From Bacillota bacterium (GTDB taxonomy: Bacteria; Bacillota; Clostridia; Acetivibrionales; DSM-1351): a DNA stretch of 64,000 nt. Below, piece by piece: positions 7,286 to 15,854 of this stretch. The position numbers and the translations under genes were made by a program. The notes beneath the pieces are model-generated. The model saw only the letters and a list, made by a program, of their open reading frames with translations. It was not told where the DNA came from and made no database searches. How positions within the stretch are numbered: position 1 is the stretch's first letter; the number at the start of each line of letters is the position of its first letter. Where the stretch lies: the NCBI GenBank assembly GCA_023460955.1, contig JAEWOH010000062.1, forward strand, positions 1 to 64,000, given 5' to 3'.

Positions 7286-8137
7286 CTATAAATCACTCCA
7301 TTTCTTTCCCCTATAGACTTCCCAATTTAAGCTTATTTCTGCGCCCATGTATGCCTTTATTCGGCGATTTGGCTTAAGCAAATTATACAAAGGGCTTTCT
7401 GTATTTCCGGCGTCAAACCTTCTATCAGCATTATTCAAAACAATTTTCAATTCATTACTGCTTATATTCCCAACAGGTAAACTGCCTTGGCTTACTTCTC
7501 TTTCTTCAAGCAAATCAATAGAGATAATATCTGATTCTTCATAACTTTGTTGTATGCTTGTAAAAAACTCCAGTATCTTAACGCATCGTCCTGGGTGACT
7601 CCATTTGCTTATCTCCAGTGTCATTTTGGTTATTTGAGTTATTGATTCAATTAATTTTGACCAAGATAAAAGAGTATTATTTGTTACTGTTTCGGTGTAC
7701 ACTAACGCATTTCCGCTGTATAGCTTGATTACAAAGTTTACCGGGTATTCACCCCTTTGGCTATCTCCAACTACTTTTAAGCTGTCTATAGGGCGAGAGA
7801 CAAACGTAACTGTTAACATAGGTTTTGTTGCAAATAATCCATTGGCATCAGATAAGCTTGCGCTCCACCATCCTATTTCGCCATTATCCGGACTAGCAGG
7901 AGCCAAACTATACGTGCCATCCAATACCCAACTCCCATCTAATGCGGCATACTTTTTTGTTGGATTTATTAAAGCATCAGCTATCTGTGATTTAAGTGAA
8001 GCCCTTGCTTCATCGTTTACAGTTATATTAATAGATTCGTCCAAAAAAGGTGAGGTATAATCAATAACAGCTTTAGCACATACTCTGCGAGATGGTGACC
8101 TAATTGCGTTTAAGAAACCTTCAGATACGTTATACAT
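7286..8137 (-). CDS. Tail-tip protein, N-terminal half of a split gene
   Basis: 283 aa. It begins like a siphophage tail-tip protein (MYNVSEGFLNAIRSPSR) and runs to LLKPNRRIKAYMGAE, a segment that in related phages continues directly into E-Y-x-P-L-G-x-F-W. Here it stops three codons after KWSD, while the missing continuation lies 3.3 kb away at 2883-3956. The stop lies 1 codon past the 12-bp repeat. In the present state it would give a protein lacking its second half; whether the halves work as two chains or the phage is defective cannot be decided from the sequence. Confidence 0.85.
   Translation of the reverse strand: MYNVSEGFLNAIRSPSRRVCAKAVIDYTSPFLDESINITVNDEARASLKSQIADALINPTKKYAALDGSWVLDGTYSLAPASPDNGEIGWWSASLSDANGLFATKPMLTVTFVSRPIDSLKVVGDSQRGEYPVNFVIKLYSGNALVYTETVTNNTLLSWSKLIESITQITKMTLEISKWSHPGRCVKILEFFTSIQQSYEESDIISIDLLEEREVSQGSLPVGNISSNELKIVLNNADRRFDAGNTESPLYNLLKPNRRIKAYMGAEISLNWEVYRGKKWSDL
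7292..7303. repeat. 12-bp direct repeat, left-hand copy in gene order (end of N-half)
   Basis: ATCACTCCATTT on plus, identical to 3930-3941, same orientation. Three of the five bases that follow on the coding strand also match. Confidence 0.85.
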
Positions 8138-8141
8138 TACA

Positions 8142-8486
8142 TCACCTCTCTACTAAGCTAAATGATATATCTTTCCACTTTGGTATACCGCTTCTGAAAA
8201 TCATCATTCCAGACTTTCTATCTCCGCAATAAAATGTTCCAGTTCTCGTTGCTCCACTTTGGGGGTCCGGATATTCTACTGTAAAAAACACCGGAGATAC
8301 CGCAGTCAACAATGTGCTTAGTGATGATTTATCGAGATAAGCATAAGACAATTCCAATTTTCTTTTTGTGGCTATTCGCTCTATTATCATTGTACCTGCG
8401 GCGTTTCTTTCGGCTTTTGACAAGTCCTGTATGCCGACAGAAAAATCAGAGGGGGTCGGAACAGTGACCCCATTTATTTTAATCAA
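8142..8486 (-). CDS. Distal-tail type protein (DUF6711-like)
   Basis: 114 aa starting MIKINGVTVPTPSDF, which is characteristic of a small phage protein family (DUF6711-like) placed between the tape measure and tail-tip genes. Its beta-rich sequence and position fit a distal tail/baseplate component linking tube and tip. It follows the tape measure gene by 6 bases and precedes the split tail gene by 4. Confidence 0.7.
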   Translation of the reverse strand: MIKINGVTVPTPSDFSVGIQDLSKAERNAAGTMIIERIATKRKLELSYAYLDKSSLSTLLTAVSPVFFTVEYPDPQSGATRTGTFYCGDRKSGMMIFRSGIPKWKDISFSLVER

Positions 8487-8492
8487 TTTCTA

Positions 8493-11174
8493 TCACCCCA
8501 TTTGTAGTAATGGTTTATACCCTAATCTTTCCACTTCTCGATTTATTTCAGGTAATATAGCCCTTCCCAGCCTAGTGCCATTTAACTCCAGTACTATTTC
8601 TTTGTTTCCGGAATTGTTAGAGCTGCTAAACTGCGATGCATTCATCATTGCGGTTCCGACTGCAGATGATATCATGTCAAGCAAATCATCTAGCGGTGAT
8701 ACTACTTCTCGCCCCCCTGGGTTATCTCCGATAGTCGCAATCATTTCCCCGTTAGTTATTCCTCCAGTTGCAAGCCGCGGTATTTTGATTTCGCTTATTT
8801 CGCTTAAATTTATTCCAAAAGATTTACCGCCTATAACGGGCACCCAATCTGGAACGCTAAAATTAACTTTATTGAGTGCGCGTATTATAAAGTTTATACC
8901 TTTAATAAAAGCATTGGTAAAACCTTCAACGATGATTATAAATCCATTAATATACGGTCCAAACTTTTCTGCAATATAATCAAAAGCTTTTTTAAACCCT
9001 TCTTTAATACCTCCCCATGCTGTATCAAAAGCTGTAGATATTGGTGTTGTGACATTATCGGAGAACCACTTACTTGCACCTTGAAATATTTCTACCGCTT
9101 TATTCCATGCGCTTGTCACTCCGTTTTTAATGCCGTCCCATAATCCAGTAAAAAACCCTGTTATTGGCTTGATAACATTTGTATCAAACCAACCCGAAGC
9201 TATTTTCCAGACTCCTACTATCCAATTCCAGGCAACGCTCGCAGCATTTTTTACATCGTCCCAGTGCTTTATAAGCAAGTAAACTCCTGCAACTAATAAA
9301 GCTATAGCTGCTATTACTAATGTTATAGGTGAGGTTAATATAGCCATTGCTACTCCAAATGCAGTAGTAAGTGCTGTACCAATACCACATACAACATTCC
9401 ACGCCACTGTAGCGGCTGTCATTGCCCCTTGTGCTATTGTTGATGCTACAAGAGCAACTTTATTGCCTATCATTGCGGCGGTTGCGGCTACCCATTGAGC
9501 TGCGTTGCCAATTAAAGCCGCCGTGCTACTTGCTATTGATACAACAAAATCCTTAGCATACATTGCTGTTAATGCGATTGTTTCAACTTTATCTGCTATT
9601 TTAGCAACTGTACACGCCGCTATGGCTGATTTTATTGAACTAAATGCCGTTACAATGCCACCTGACATTTGTATAAAAGCCAATAATTCAGTGAGTTTCC
9701 ATGCTGCAATAAAAGCAACCGTTGTAGTTGTTATCGCTTCAACAATTGGCTTGTTTTTAGTCATCCAATCACCAATAGTTTTTAGTGCGTCAGCAACCCC
9801 ATTTACCGAAGCTATAAATACTTCACCTGTCCACGATGCAATTGGTTGCAGGAAATTTGTCCATAACCAGTTACCTAGTGGTTGAAACGATTGTAACAGA
9901 GGATTGATTACAGCAAATGCACCACTTAAAAGATTCATAAATGAGGGTATAGCTTCACTCGTAACCCAAGAACCATAAGGAACTAATACAGTGTCATAGA
10001 AACTTTTTAGTCCTGTCCCTATTGTGTTTATAAGGGGTTCGGCAGTTGTCTTAAGATTTTCAAAGGCAGTGGTGACAGGTTCAAATATATTTTTTAGATT
10101 TTCAGCCATTTTTTGAACTTCCGGACTAATTCTGGAATCCCCTGTAGCTGCTGTGGTATCAGATTTTGCAACCGAAGCTGTATTTGCTGCGCCAGAACCG
10201 CCATTATCAGCCAAGCTATTTATTTCATCAAACCCAGCCAATGCCCCTTTAGCTTGTTTTCCTGCCTTTTCAGTTGCATCCCCTAAATCAGTCATTGCGC
10301 TGGCATGATCTTCGGTTTCTTGTGCAGGAGATACTTTTGCTTTGCCAAATATGGCTTGTGTAAATGATGCAAATGTACTTGTAACAGCTTCTATTTTATT
10401 CATCAATGCAGTTAGAGCCGGCAGAACAGCATTATAGATTGGTAAAAAAGCTTGACCAATATTAAGCTGAATGTTTTTCAAACTTGCTAAAAACTGAGCT
10501 TGTCTTGTTTGGGTGGTGTCAGCTAGTGTGTCACCATATCTTTCAAACGTTTGCTCCAAAATTGCTGCTAACCTTATTTGCTGTTGAACTTGAAAGTCAA
10601 GTTGAGCCCATGATTTACCGTTAGCAAATTTCTTAAATGCATCTGTACTTTCAAGCATTGAAATTTGCGTATAAACTCCTAAATCTTCAATAGCTTCTGT
10701 TGACCCCATCATACCAGATCGAATTCTTTCAGATACATCATCGTAACTTCGACCTGTTTTACTAGAAATGATTGCTGCAGCTTTCATTAGCTTTTCAGTT
10801 TCAGTTGCGGTAGTTTGAGCATCCGAAGTAAAACTATCCAATAAATTAGAAAAAGTCGAACCATATTTATAAGCTTCTGCCTTGCCCATTCCTAATACCC
10901 TAGATTGCGTAGCTACCCAATTGTTGAAAGTTCCTGCTGATTTCTCCATATTTCTTTTAATATTATCAATAGAGCTCTCAACGCTCATAGCCATTTTGGT
11001 AGAGTCTTTAATTAAAGTTCCTACTGCAATACTACCCAAAGCAATTGCCACGCCTTTTAATGTTTTTGTGAGTCCAGTTTGAAAGCTTTTGAATTGGGAT
11101 TGAGTTTTAGTAATTTCTTTTGTGATATTTGAAAAATCTGCGCCACCGCGGACTATAAAATTTGACTTAGCCAA
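8493..11174 (-). CDS. Tail tape measure protein
   Basis: 893 aa, the longest gene of the prophage. The N-terminal third is helical with Gln/Lys-rich heptads, the middle (about 480-640) has several hydrophobic Ala/Val/Ile-rich stretches that could insert in a membrane during DNA injection, followed by repeated Trp-containing segments (for example WNWIVGVWKIASGWFD) typical of phage tape measure proteins. It sets tail length. It lies right after the G/GT chaperone genes and overlaps GT by 8 bases, the conserved order in long-tailed phages. Confidence 0.93.
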   Translation of the reverse strand: MAKSNFIVRGGADFSNITKEITKTQSQFKSFQTGLTKTLKGVAIALGSIAVGTLIKDSTKMAMSVESSIDNIKRNMEKSAGTFNNWVATQSRVLGMGKAEAYKYGSTFSNLLDSFTSDAQTTATETEKLMKAAAIISSKTGRSYDDVSERIRSGMMGSTEAIEDLGVYTQISMLESTDAFKKFANGKSWAQLDFQVQQQIRLAAILEQTFERYGDTLADTTQTRQAQFLASLKNIQLNIGQAFLPIYNAVLPALTALMNKIEAVTSTFASFTQAIFGKAKVSPAQETEDHASAMTDLGDATEKAGKQAKGALAGFDEINSLADNGGSGAANTASVAKSDTTAATGDSRISPEVQKMAENLKNIFEPVTTAFENLKTTAEPLINTIGTGLKSFYDTVLVPYGSWVTSEAIPSFMNLLSGAFAVINPLLQSFQPLGNWLWTNFLQPIASWTGEVFIASVNGVADALKTIGDWMTKNKPIVEAITTTTVAFIAAWKLTELLAFIQMSGGIVTAFSSIKSAIAACTVAKIADKVETIALTAMYAKDFVVSIASSTAALIGNAAQWVAATAAMIGNKVALVASTIAQGAMTAATVAWNVVCGIGTALTTAFGVAMAILTSPITLVIAAIALLVAGVYLLIKHWDDVKNAASVAWNWIVGVWKIASGWFDTNVIKPITGFFTGLWDGIKNGVTSAWNKAVEIFQGASKWFSDNVTTPISTAFDTAWGGIKEGFKKAFDYIAEKFGPYINGFIIIVEGFTNAFIKGINFIIRALNKVNFSVPDWVPVIGGKSFGINLSEISEIKIPRLATGGITNGEMIATIGDNPGGREVVSPLDDLLDMISSAVGTAMMNASQFSSSNNSGNKEIVLELNGTRLGRAILPEINREVERLGYKPLLQMG

Positions 11175-11801
11175 TATTCTTCACCTCCCCGCCAAATAAT
11201 GCATTTAATACTTTGACCTTCTGAAGCATTTCATTGTCGGTCATTTCTTTTGTTCCTGAGTTAATTTCACTGAGTATACGTTTAATATCAAGCTTCTTTG
11301 CCCATACCCATCGCGATATTTCATAGGCTTGGATTGTAAGCAATTGTTGATCAGTCTTAAGGTCCATTTCTTTACGTTTTGTGTAGCTCCCTGCGGCCAC
11401 ACTTAATTCAAATGGAGTTATCTCCCAAAAATCCGGTATAGTAATACCGATAAAGGTAGCAAGTTTCAAAGCGCCTTCAACGCTAAATTCCTCCTCGCTA
11501 CCTTCTACCCGTTTTTTGTGTCAGTCTTTGCCCCAAACGCTCCCTGAAATGCTTCTGCCATTGCATTTAAAGCAGTGGTAATGTCAGAATAATCGTCGAT
11601 TAAGTCCATTACTTTATTAGGTGTAAGATCCTTGTCTTCATGCTGGAGCCCAGCACAGATTAATATTGCAGCATCATCCATTGTCATATTGTTCATGTCT
11701 ATCTGCCCTATTGGCTTTTTAAACTGCTTTTCGATGATGCTAATGGCTTTCATTCCATATCTTAAGTTACGAGATTTGTCTAATTTGATTGGGTAAAACA
11801 T
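11167..11801 (-). CDS. Tail assembly chaperone GT, made by -1 frameshift
   Basis: Ribosomes that slip back one base at 11511-11517 leave the G frame and read on to 11167, giving a fusion of about 211 residues (97 from G, 114 from T). The T part contains IPDFWEITPFELSV and WVWAKK. The T frame has no good start of its own: only a TTG at 11469 that is badly spaced from the purine-rich stretch. This is the classical lambda G/GT arrangement immediately before the tape measure gene, where the chaperones coat the tape measure during tail assembly. Confidence 0.85.
11453..11517 (-). promoter_or_regulatory. Programmed -1 frameshift signal (slippery heptamer plus stem)
   Basis: In the mRNA the heptamer A AAA AAC (11511-11517) sits in the right phase (ACA AAA AAC). 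Six bases later AAGGTAGC (11497-11504) can pair perfectly with GCTACCTT (11453-11460). Within the loop AGCG/CGCT could form an inner stem. The G stop codon lies inside the spacer. Confidence 0.85.
11505..11801 (-). CDS. Tail assembly chaperone G
   Basis: 98 aa from the ATG at 11801, which follows AAGGAGGCAAAT. It is helical, begins MFYPIKLDKSRNLRYG and ends at a TAG right after the slippery site. The size, position between tail tube and tape measure, and frameshift into T identify it as the gpG-type chaperone. A terminator-like hairpin separates it from the tail tube gene upstream, which would keep chaperone levels below those of the tube protein. Confidence 0.85.
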   Translation of the reverse strand: MFYPIKLDKSRNLRYGMKAISIIEKQFKKPIGQIDMNNMTMDDAAILICAGLQHEDKDLTPNKVMDLIDDYSDITTALNAMAEAFQGAFGAKTDTKNG

Positions 11802-11819
11802 ATTTGCCTCCTTATGCAA

Positions 11820-11850
11820 AATAAAAAGGCTAAGATATTAATCTCAGCCT
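11820..11850 (-). terminator. Terminator after the tail tube gene
   Basis: Minus strand AGGCTGAGAT and ATCTTAGCCT (10-bp stem, one G-T pair, 4-nt loop) followed by TTTTTAT. It lowers expression of genes after the abundant tube protein. Confidence 0.85.
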
Positions 11851-11865
11851 CTTTGTTTATTAAAT

Positions 11866-12294
11866 TTATGCTGTTAATGTTCCAAGTGTTGGTTTCCCGG
11901 TAACTTTTAATGTTGCCGAGAATGGCAATCCATCATCAGTAGTGGCCCCGCCTGCTTTAAAAGCTGTCACAAATGCCTTAAAACTCCATTTTGCATTCAG
12001 GTCAGCCGGAAATTTAATTGCATAATCATCTATTGTGCCGGCATTTATCGCAGTTTGCAATTCAACCTGCCCCTGCCCAGTAGTTGGGTCTAAAAATCCT
12101 TCAATTGATACTTCGCCGCCATCTAAGCTCCCGGGTATAAATTCTTTAAACCCATCGGCACTGTCGAGAGTAGTAACATCAATCGATTCCGCTGTTACTT
12201 CGATGCCGTCAATTGATGTCAGGTTTGCAATCTTTATAGGGGTTGTCTTGCCTTTCTCTAGAGTAGTCCCTGCGCCTCTTACTTTCTTTCCCAT
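11866..12294 (-). CDS. Major tail tube protein
   Basis: 142 aa, beta-rich, with the pattern GIEVTAESIDVTTLDSADGFKEFI and FIPGSLDGGEVSIEGF that is typical of siphophage major tail proteins. These form the stacked rings of the tail tube. The start follows a ribosome site AAAGGTGG. It lies between the tail terminator gene and the chaperones, as usual. Confidence 0.9.
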   Translation of the reverse strand: MGKKVRGAGTTLEKGKTTPIKIANLTSIDGIEVTAESIDVTTLDSADGFKEFIPGSLDGGEVSIEGFLDPTTGQGQVELQTAINAGTIDDYAIKFPADLNAKWSFKAFVTAFKAGGATTDDGLPFSATLKVTGKPTLGTLTA

Positions 12295-12309
12295 GTGCTA
12301 TTCCACCTT

Positions 12310-12687
12310 TCATTTATATATTGTAAAATCAATTATTCCTCGGTTTACACCAAGCTCGTTTTCCCATGTTTCAGTGACGTTATTTATTACAACGTCTTGA
12401 ATAAAAATTTGTTCTTGCCCTATTGCCGTTTGCGGTAATGACATTAAAAAAGTCTCTACTTTTGTTGTAAGAGACTTCATATCACTGTATCTAACCGCCA
12501 TGCACGAAAACATATAGCTTAAATCCTGATTTTCAGTAAAGCCATCAAGCGTTTTAGCATTCTTTGTATTTATCCTTGCATAAACCAAGTATGGCTTTGT
12601 TGCCCCTTCTGGCGCGTGAGTAGGGTAAATGTTCCCGATAAGTCCTGGTATTCTTTTTTCGAGTTCATACCTTAATGCTTTTTCCAT
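12310..12687 (-). CDS. Tail terminator/completion protein
   Basis: 125 aa. Small alpha/beta protein with N-terminal helix (MEKALRYELEKRIPGL) and the middle pattern YPTHAPEGATKPYLVY, which fits the DUF3168-type tail completion proteins that cap the tail at the head end. Its start overlaps the stop of the HK97-gp10-type gene. Function assigned by pattern and position. Confidence 0.75.
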   Translation of the reverse strand: MEKALRYELEKRIPGLIGNIYPTHAPEGATKPYLVYARINTKNAKTLDGFTENQDLSYMFSCMAVRYSDMKSLTTKVETFLMSLPQTAIGQEQIFIQDVVINNVTETWENELGVNRGIIDFTIYK

Positions 12688-13148
12688 TACCTTAACCCCG
12701 CTTTCGCAATTTCCTGATCTATTTTGGATTTCATAGTTGTAATTATGGTGCTACCTATTTTTTGAGTATTTTCAGATAAGCTGTCATGTATAAAACGGAA
12801 TCCCGGAATATATCTGCCATTCTTGGCAAAAAACCCATACTCTTGCGATACTGGGTAATACCCTGATACTTTTCCATCCTTGTTTTTCTTTTGGAATACA
12901 TCATTCATGGCGCTATCAAAAACGACTCTGTATACTTTTTTCCCTTTTGTTTCCGATTTTTCACCCTTCAAAATGATACCTTTTTTTAGCATTCCGGTAT
13001 CGTATGGAGCATTTGCTCTAGAGTTTCTCAGAGATATTGTCATACCTTTTTTTGATGCAGCAGACACATGTTTTTGCGGTACCTTACCAAGTTTGTCTAA
13101 ACTTTTTTGTAACTTATCCATGCCCTCAATTTTAAATTTATTAGCCAT
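12687..13148 (-). CDS. HK97 gp10-family neck/tail protein
   Basis: 153 aa. The sequence has the hallmarks of the HK97-gp10 family: an N-terminal helix (MDKLQKSLDKLG), SRANAPYDTGMLKKGI with the conserved A-P-x-D-T-G-x-L pattern (about 45-55), and YGFFAKNGRYIPGFRFI near the end. These proteins act in head-tail joining. It precedes the terminator gene with one base shared. Confidence 0.9.
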   Translation of the reverse strand: MANKFKIEGMDKLQKSLDKLGKVPQKHVSAASKKGMTISLRNSRANAPYDTGMLKKGIILKGEKSETKGKKVYRVVFDSAMNDVFQKKNKDGKVSGYYPVSQEYGFFAKNGRYIPGFRFIHDSLSENTQKIGSTIITTMKSKIDQEIAKAGLR

Positions 13149-13149
13149 A

Positions 13150-13485
13150 TCACTTCAACTCCAAAAAGGTACTATCAACCAATTTACAATAACAGAGCAA
13201 CTCTCGGTGCATCGACTTAACATCAATAACCGATAAAATTTCGTAAATCTCAGTGCCATGCTTAATTCGCATTTGGTTTGTTATCCCAGGAGTATACCGA
13301 CAGTTGATTTTAACTTCAACCTTGTTATTAGTGGTTAAGGCTGTAAAGTATTCATTTCCGAGTATAGGTTCTTTGCTCGCCCATACAGATTTAAAAACGG
13401 TCCATGTGTCAATTGGTTCGCCGTAATCATCGTGGCCGGGAGCGTGCTGTAGGAAGCTTATTTTTTGTCTGCGGTTTACAATCAT
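13150..13485 (-). CDS. Head-tail adaptor (head closure) protein
   Basis: 111 aa, beta-barrel type, beginning with R-R-Q-K-I-S-F and containing YGEPIDTWTVFKSVWA, IKHGTEIYEILSV and a C-terminal strand; this is the pattern of SPP1 gp16-like/H_T_join proteins that close the connector after DNA packaging. The start overlaps the preceding connector gene by 4 bases. Confidence 0.88.
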   Translation of the reverse strand: MIVNRRQKISFLQHAPGHDDYGEPIDTWTVFKSVWASKEPILGNEYFTALTTNNKVEVKINCRYTPGITNQMRIKHGTEIYEILSVIDVKSMHRELLCYCKLVDSTFLELK

Positions 13486-13766
13486 TTAACCACCGCCTCT
13501 GAATATTCTGTTGATAGACAAAGGTGATTTCTTAAGCTTAGATAAGCGTTCTCGAAACGTTCCGATAGCTTTGGATCCTCGTACGCATAATGAGCCTTGC
13601 AGTACAAGCTTATGGCACGCTTTATCAATGGATCAGAATCAGAAATTTTATTTTCTGTAATCCCGCTTATTTTTAAATCTGCTTTAGCGGCATCGATTAA
13701 GTCTGTTATTTCTGTGTTGCTTTCATTTTCACGAAGGACACTAACGACATCATCTATTAAAGCCAT
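13482..13766 (-). CDS. Head-tail connector protein (gp6/gp15-like)
   Basis: 94 aa, all-helical, with DLIDAAKADLKISGI and LIKRAISLYCKAHYAYEDP. These match the phage_gp6/gp15 connector family that sits under the portal. The start abuts the stop of the 64-aa gene, and the order capsid, small protein, connector, adaptor, gp10, terminator, tube is that of HK97-like siphophages. Confidence 0.88.
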   Translation of the reverse strand: MALIDDVVSVLRENESNTEITDLIDAAKADLKISGITENKISDSDPLIKRAISLYCKAHYAYEDPKLSERFENAYLSLRNHLCLSTEYSEAVVK

Positions 13767-13961
13767 TCAATCACGCCCTTTGCTTTTTTTATCCGGTTGT
13801 TTAGACTTAATAGTAGAAGGTGCATTTTTTGCACCCTCTATCAGCTTTCTTTTTATTAAGTCTTGCACTCTATCGGCATCATCAGAATTAAAATTATCTC
13901 CAGGCATATATACATGATCCAGATCAGTCTTATCTCTAAATATTCCGATTACTTTATACAT
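13767..13961 (-). CDS. Small protein after the capsid gene
   Basis: 64 aa. It begins MYKVIGIFRDKTD and carries YMPGDNF and DADRVQDLIKRKLI, with a basic Lys-rich tail. Small proteins with a Y-x-x-G-D-x-(F/Y) core just after the capsid are common in Firmicute phages, where they may be head fibre or neck accessory proteins. The start overlaps the capsid stop. Function is unknown. Confidence 0.8.
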   Translation of the reverse strand: MYKVIGIFRDKTDLDHVYMPGDNFNSDDADRVQDLIKRKLIEGAKNAPSTIKSKQPDKKSKGRD

Positions 13962-15160
13962 TATCCTACAGCCACCTTCTTAGTAACTGTAACTAAGCTG
14001 TTCTTATCAACAACTTTGCCATCCACCAACATGATAGCCTTGGTTACCATATCGTCTGTATTGTTATCCTCATACTTTTTAATAGTCATGTTGAGGTTAG
14101 TATTGAGGATGTAATCCTTTGGATTAAAAAGGAAGGCAACTACTGTATCAACAGATATAGTCGCTCCCAAGCTGGTCATGTAATCATTTATGACTACAGA
14201 TCTGCCGAGCAACGATCTCTCCGGGTTACCACCGATGCCGTAATTTACCCTTGCGATTGGCTGTTTATTATCATCAACCATACCGATAAACTTCATAAAG
14301 GTTTTCTTTGTCATAAACCATACTGCTCCATTTTCATAAGCAGCCGGCAAAGCTGCTTCTGCATCAACCAAAGTTGCATATGTAGGATCTGCAGTTGCAG
14401 CAATATCCACATTCTGACCTATTACAACGGTTTCAGCTAAGATACCTTTAGGTTGTCCGGTCCCGGTCCCACTGATTATGGCTTGCTCCTGTGCTTTAAC
14501 CATAGCTTCAACTACATTATTAACAAATGTAGTTTCAAATACAGGATATGCCATTGTATCTACTTCAAGGCTTGAAGAAATTGCACATCTGAGCTTATGG
14601 TATCCAAAGCTTATAGACCCAGTTGTTTTCTTCTGTTTTTCGGATCCGGCACCTTCTGCTACCCATGTTGCAGTCGGTTTAACGGTAGAGGTTGGAATTT
14701 CAACCCCACCCTTGTAAGAAGTTCTGGTAACCAAAGGCAGTATCATACCAGTTGATTCCATCTTTTCTACAATCTTTTGCATTGTAGTTGTAGGAATCAT
14801 TTCACCGATATCAGTTGATTTGGTGTTAGAATCTGCATTTCTGAACTGCGCAGGAATAGTCTCACCCTTGGCAACATAATTCATGAACGCTTTCTTGTAA
14901 TCGTCCGAATTATACATATCATCTACTGTCTTATTGTCCATGGATGCAATTACGCCGTTTGGAACTGCATTTGAAGACGGCTTCACATTGTTTAACGCGT
15001 TTAAGTTGGCCTGAGCCTTTGCCGCAGCATCAAATTCGTTATCCAGATTTTTTATTTCTTCCTGTTTAGCGTTTGCTTCGTTGATTTTCCCTTCATTAAT
15101 AAGGTTTTGTGCTTCATCTAAAAGCACCTTTCTCTGCGCCAGATATTGTTCCTTATTCAT
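13961..15160 (-). CDS. HK97-family major capsid protein
   Basis: 399 aa. The first ~65 residues are a charged coiled coil, the delta domain that scaffolds HK97-type heads and is usually removed by the head protease. The mature part shows typical HK97-fold patterns: MIPTTTMQKIVEKMES, GVEIPTSTVKPTATWVAEG, and a C-terminal segment with ERSLLGRSVVINDYM. The protease gene lies directly upstream and overlaps by 8 bases. The likely cut is somewhere around residues 70-110, but no cleavage site can be read with certainty. Confidence 0.95.
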   Translation of the reverse strand: MNKEQYLAQRKVLLDEAQNLINEGKINEANAKQEEIKNLDNEFDAAAKAQANLNALNNVKPSSNAVPNGVIASMDNKTVDDMYNSDDYKKAFMNYVAKGETIPAQFRNADSNTKSTDIGEMIPTTTMQKIVEKMESTGMILPLVTRTSYKGGVEIPTSTVKPTATWVAEGAGSEKQKKTTGSISFGYHKLRCAISSSLEVDTMAYPVFETTFVNNVVEAMVKAQEQAIISGTGTGQPKGILAETVVIGQNVDIAATADPTYATLVDAEAALPAAYENGAVWFMTKKTFMKFIGMVDDNKQPIARVNYGIGGNPERSLLGRSVVINDYMTSLGATISVDTVVAFLFNPKDYILNTNLNMTIKKYEDNNTDDMVTKAIMLVDGKVVDKNSLVTVTKKVAVG

Positions 15161-15854
15161 TTTTTAATTCCCCTTTCAATTTTAAAAGATTTAATTGTGA
15201 TTGTGTTTTTTGTATTAAAAAATCCGACTCGCTATTCTCTGCGTTCGGACCCTTAATTATTTTTTTAAGTTTTCCAATTGCCTCATCATTAATCATTTGA
15301 GTACTGTTAAACAAGGATATCGGTTTACTTTCAGCAAACATCACTTCATCAACAAATTTGTTTTTTACCGCCTGCTCCGCGTTCATCCAAGTTTCATGAT
15401 CCATTAATGCGAGTATTTCTTTGTCTGATAGTCCGGTTTTTTCCCTGTAAGCATTTGCTATAGATTGATCTGCTGTTTTCAATACATCTGCAGAATGTTG
15501 CATTGCGTTATGATCACCACTTGCACGACTAGATACATTGTGTATCATGAATAAGCCTGTAGGAGATATTCGGCTTTTACCAGCCATAGAAATTACAGAA
15601 GCTGCACTTGCCGCCAAGCCCACAATATTTATTGTCACATTGCCTTTATAGCTTCTTAAGGCTGTATAAATCTCACTCCCGGCAAAAATGTCGCCACCTC
15701 CGGAGTTAATCTCAACCTCAATATCATCTCCGTTAGCTTCATTCAGTATCTTGCTTACGTCACTTGGTGCTGTTGCTTCAATACCTAACCAATCATAAAT
15801 CCATTTTGCATCGTTTCGAATTATACTACCCTTTACGTTTATTTTTTTCGCCAT
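15153..15854 (-). CDS. ClpP-like prohead protease
   Basis: About 233 aa from the ATG at 15854, eight bases after GGTGG; GTG codons just upstream are alternatives. The ClpP fold is clear: N-S-G-G-G-D (oxyanion strand, ~50-55), GLAAS with the nucleophile Ser about residue 83, and MIHN with the catalytic His about 105. Such serine proteases remove the capsid delta domain. The start lies inside the portal gene and the end overlaps the capsid gene, so portal, protease and capsid are one translational unit. Confidence 0.93.
   Translation of the reverse strand: MAKKINVKGSIIRNDAKWIYDWLGIEATAPSDVSKILNEANGDDIEVEINSGGGDIFAGSEIYTALRSYKGNVTINIVGLAASAASVISMAGKSRISPTGLFMIHNVSSRASGDHNAMQHSADVLKTADQSIANAYREKTGLSDKEILALMDHETWMNAEQAVKNKFVDEVMFAESKPISLFNSTQMINDEAIGKLKKIIKGPNAENSESDFLIQKTQSQLNLLKLKGELKNE

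Noticed and set aside
3930..7303. Intron, intein or diversity-generating retroelement as the reason for the split tail gene
   Set aside because: No reverse transcriptase, homing enzyme, splice motifs or variable-repeat pair visible; the fibre gene is a normal long open frame.
8368..8979. 203-codon open frame on the plus strand opposite the tape measure gene
   Set aside because: No ribosome site, composition typical of the complement of a coding region, and it lies antisense to well supported tail genes.
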